A stretch of 64,000 nt of DNA from Desulfobacterales bacterium (GTDB lineage Bacteria > Desulfobacterota > Desulfobacteria > Desulfobacterales > JAFDDL01), in contig JAVEYW010000004.1 in assembly GCA_034003325.1 (NCBI GenBank), positions 186,001 through 250,000 on the forward strand, read 5' to 3'. Each line of letters opens with the position of its first letter. The stretch's first letter is position 1. The notes under the pieces are model-generated. The model saw only the letters and a list, made by a program, of their open reading frames with translations, did no database searches and was not told the origin of the DNA. Below, one piece after another: positions 62,396 to 64,000 of this stretch. Made by a program: the position numbers and the translations under genes.

Positions 62396-62942
62396 GACAA
62401 CCTCCGGGTCCCATCCCCAATGTTACAAGAATGCGGGGGCTTCTGCGGCAAAAGGGCATTAAAGAGAAGACGCCGCTGATTGATTTGAGCCCTCGCCAAT
62501 GCAGCCTCTAATACTCTCAGCTTTTTCTCAAAAGCATAAACTCATCGCCAACCGGCTAATTTCACGGGAATTTGTATTTTTTTGCAGCACACCTTCAGAG
62601 GCTAAATGGATGCCAACCCAACCATATATTTTAATACATTATTATATCAGGATGAATTCTATATAACAATACATGATGTTCCTTTATAGCCTAACGGCAT
62701 TTCCAAGTAAATCTTAAATTTAACCTATTCAGGACGAACGAGCCGAATACGGCACGTACAGGAAGGTTCAGCACCTTACCGCTTCATCTATGTATATGTT
62801 ATAAAATCAGGTTGATCCAGTAAGCCTGCAACGATTTAAGGTGTAAGATTTTTTTTCTGCATAGACGTGAAATCGCGTATGGTGAGGATAAAGGATTCAC
62901 TCCGGCTTGATCGACCGCCTGTGGACAAAGAGACGCACGCTT
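62396..62942. other. Intergenic region, no gene seen
   Basis: About 550 bases, AT-rich from about 62570 to 62740, between the divergent regulator and trpS. No T-box, attenuator or leader peptide with Trp codons was recognised. Confidence 0.45.
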
Positions 62943-63959
62943 ATGAAAATAGCACTTACCGGCATGAAGCCGACCGGATCCCCTCATTTAGGTAATTATA
63001 TCGGTATGATTCAACCGGCTCTCGAACTGGCTCAGTCATTCAGGGCACTGTATTTCGTTGCAGATTACCATGCCCTTACCGTTACACCGGACCCGGAGGC
63101 ACTCAATCGGCAATCCCGCGAAATTGCGGCGACATGGCTTGCATTGGGGCTTGATCCGGCCAAGGCAATCTTGTTTAGACAGTCAGACATTCCAGAACTA
63201 TTTGAATTCGAATGGATATTGGCCTGTTTCACGCCAAAGGGGATACTCAACCGCGCACATGCCTACAAAGCAGCCGTGGAAAAAAATACAAACGAGAACC
63301 GGTATCCCGACGACGGTATCAATGCGGGGCTTTACAGCTACCCGGTGCTGATGGCGGCCGATATTCTGTTGTTCGGCGCCGAGGTGGTGCCCGTCGGCGC
63401 GGATCAGAAACAGCACATTGAAATGGCTCGGGATATCGCCACCGTCATCAACAACCGTCATGCCGATATCCTGACCGTGCCGGAACCGTTGATCCGAGAC
63501 AACCACATAAATTTCCCCGGTATCGACGGTCGAAAAATGAGTAAATCCTACCGGAACACGATTCCAATATTTGCCTCTCAACAAGCGATTCGAAAGCAGG
63601 TCATGCAAATCAAAACCGATTCGAAACGTCCGGATGACCCCAAAAATCCGGAAGAGTGCCATGTGTTCGGAATGTTCAGGCATTTTGCCCCCCCCGAAGC
63701 GGTTACGGCATGGCGCGAGCGCTATATAAACGGCGGGGCTGCTTACAGCCAGATAAAAGCCGAATTAGCCGATCTGCTGGAGGCAAAGTTCGGGAAAAGC
63801 CGGCAGCGGTATGAAGCACTGCTGCGAGACCCTGAGCAGATCAATGGCGTCTTGACTAAAGGCGCGACAACAGCCCGTTCTATTGCCAATCCGATACTGA
63901 AAAAACTCCGCAGTTGCATCGGCATTGACATAGCGCCTTCAAGGTTGAGTTCTCTTTAA
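62943..63959 (+). CDS. trpS: Tryptophanyl-tRNA synthetase
   Basis: A 338-residue class I synthetase charging tRNA-Trp. The HIGH-type signature is PTGSPHLGNY near residue 10 and the KMSKS loop is GRKMSKSYRN near 200. The ADILLFGAEVVPVGADQKQH block contacts tryptophan and ATP. The length is normal. ATG 62943 fits the family N-terminus; the in-frame ATG 36 bases upstream adds non-conserved residues. Ribosome binding site weak. The gene is complete, with 41 bases left to the window end. Confidence 0.95.
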   Translation: MKIALTGMKPTGSPHLGNYIGMIQPALELAQSFRALYFVADYHALTVTPDPEALNRQSREIAATWLALGLDPAKAILFRQSDIPELFEFEWILACFTPKGILNRAHAYKAAVEKNTNENRYPDDGINAGLYSYPVLMAADILLFGAEVVPVGADQKQHIEMARDIATVINNRHADILTVPEPLIRDNHINFPGIDGRKMSKSYRNTIPIFASQQAIRKQVMQIKTDSKRPDDPKNPEECHVFGMFRHFAPPEAVTAWRERYINGGAAYSQIKAELADLLEAKFGKSRQRYEALLRDPEQINGVLTKGATTARSIANPILKKLRSCIGIDIAPSRLSSL

Positions 63960-64000
63960 TTTCCGGCATGGCGCCACAGCGACCGCCGCCTGAAACCCTC

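Noticed and set aside
62396-62942. tRNA or T-box leader before trpS
   Set aside because: No cloverleaf, specifier loop or T-box-like sequence could be traced in this AT-rich stretch.

Overview
This 64 kb window looks like a chromosomal segment of an anaerobic, cytochrome-rich deltaproteobacterium (Desulfobacterota, probably a Desulfosarcina/Desulfobacteraceae relative). The reasons are a class I aryl-CoA reductase gene set, large sigma-54 activators, a decaheme cytochrome, many HisKA_3 sensor kinases and frequent short palindromic elements. No rRNA, tRNA or CRISPR array was recognised. The taxonomic placement is inferred from gene content only.

Region 1 (1-19 kb) is an anaerobic aromatic/CoA-thioester block. 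Two paralogous TPR-GAF-AAA+-Fis sigma-54 activators (the first cut by the window edge) flank a PaaG-like crotonase and an amidohydrolase. A minus-strand operon then encodes all four subunits of an ATP-dependent benzoyl-CoA-reductase-type enzyme (BcrC/B plus two ASKHA activators) and a [2Fe-2S]/[4Fe-4S] electron carrier. A good -24/-12 promoter precedes it, with a candidate enhancer dyad upstream, and a strong terminator follows it. A MaoC-type double-hotdog hydratase, a MoaD/ThiS-like protein and an unrecognised CxxCxxC protein follow. The simplest reading is sigma-54-activated reductive dearomatisation and the first beta-oxidation-like steps.

Region 2 (18-43 kb) is mainly signalling: four HisKA_3 kinases, one with a solo substrate-binding protein and one MASE3 hybrid, a CheB-CheR-PAS fusion, and receiver proteins including a degenerate one. 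Between them lie a MopE-motif decaheme cytochrome, a Ni-superoxide dismutase carrying a signal peptide, a DHH phosphoesterase, and an OsmC-aceE-aceF set.

Region 3 (43.6-56.4 kb) is the most unusual locus. It is a compact six-gene minus-strand cluster of exported proteins: a 2286-residue fusion of beta-rich adhesin-like domains with a cupredoxin/multicopper-oxidase end, two further cupredoxin proteins, a small exported unknown, and two MauG/CcpA-type diheme proteins. The three cupredoxin proteins keep different subsets of the usual copper ligands, which suggests one composite cell-surface oxidase. A quinol-type NO reductase lies upstream.

Region 4 (59.7-64 kb) holds stress and housekeeping genes (UspA, dienelactone hydrolase, a NarL-type regulator, trpS) and two gene remnants.

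A 100-137 bp repeat with terminal stem-loops occurs seven times, in both orientations and in two subfamilies. One copy interrupts a short-chain dehydrogenase gene with a clean 7-bp flanking duplication, direct evidence that the element moves. A second, unrelated palindromic element shares its terminal 12 bp with the leader of a truncated S23-type four-helix-bundle gene.
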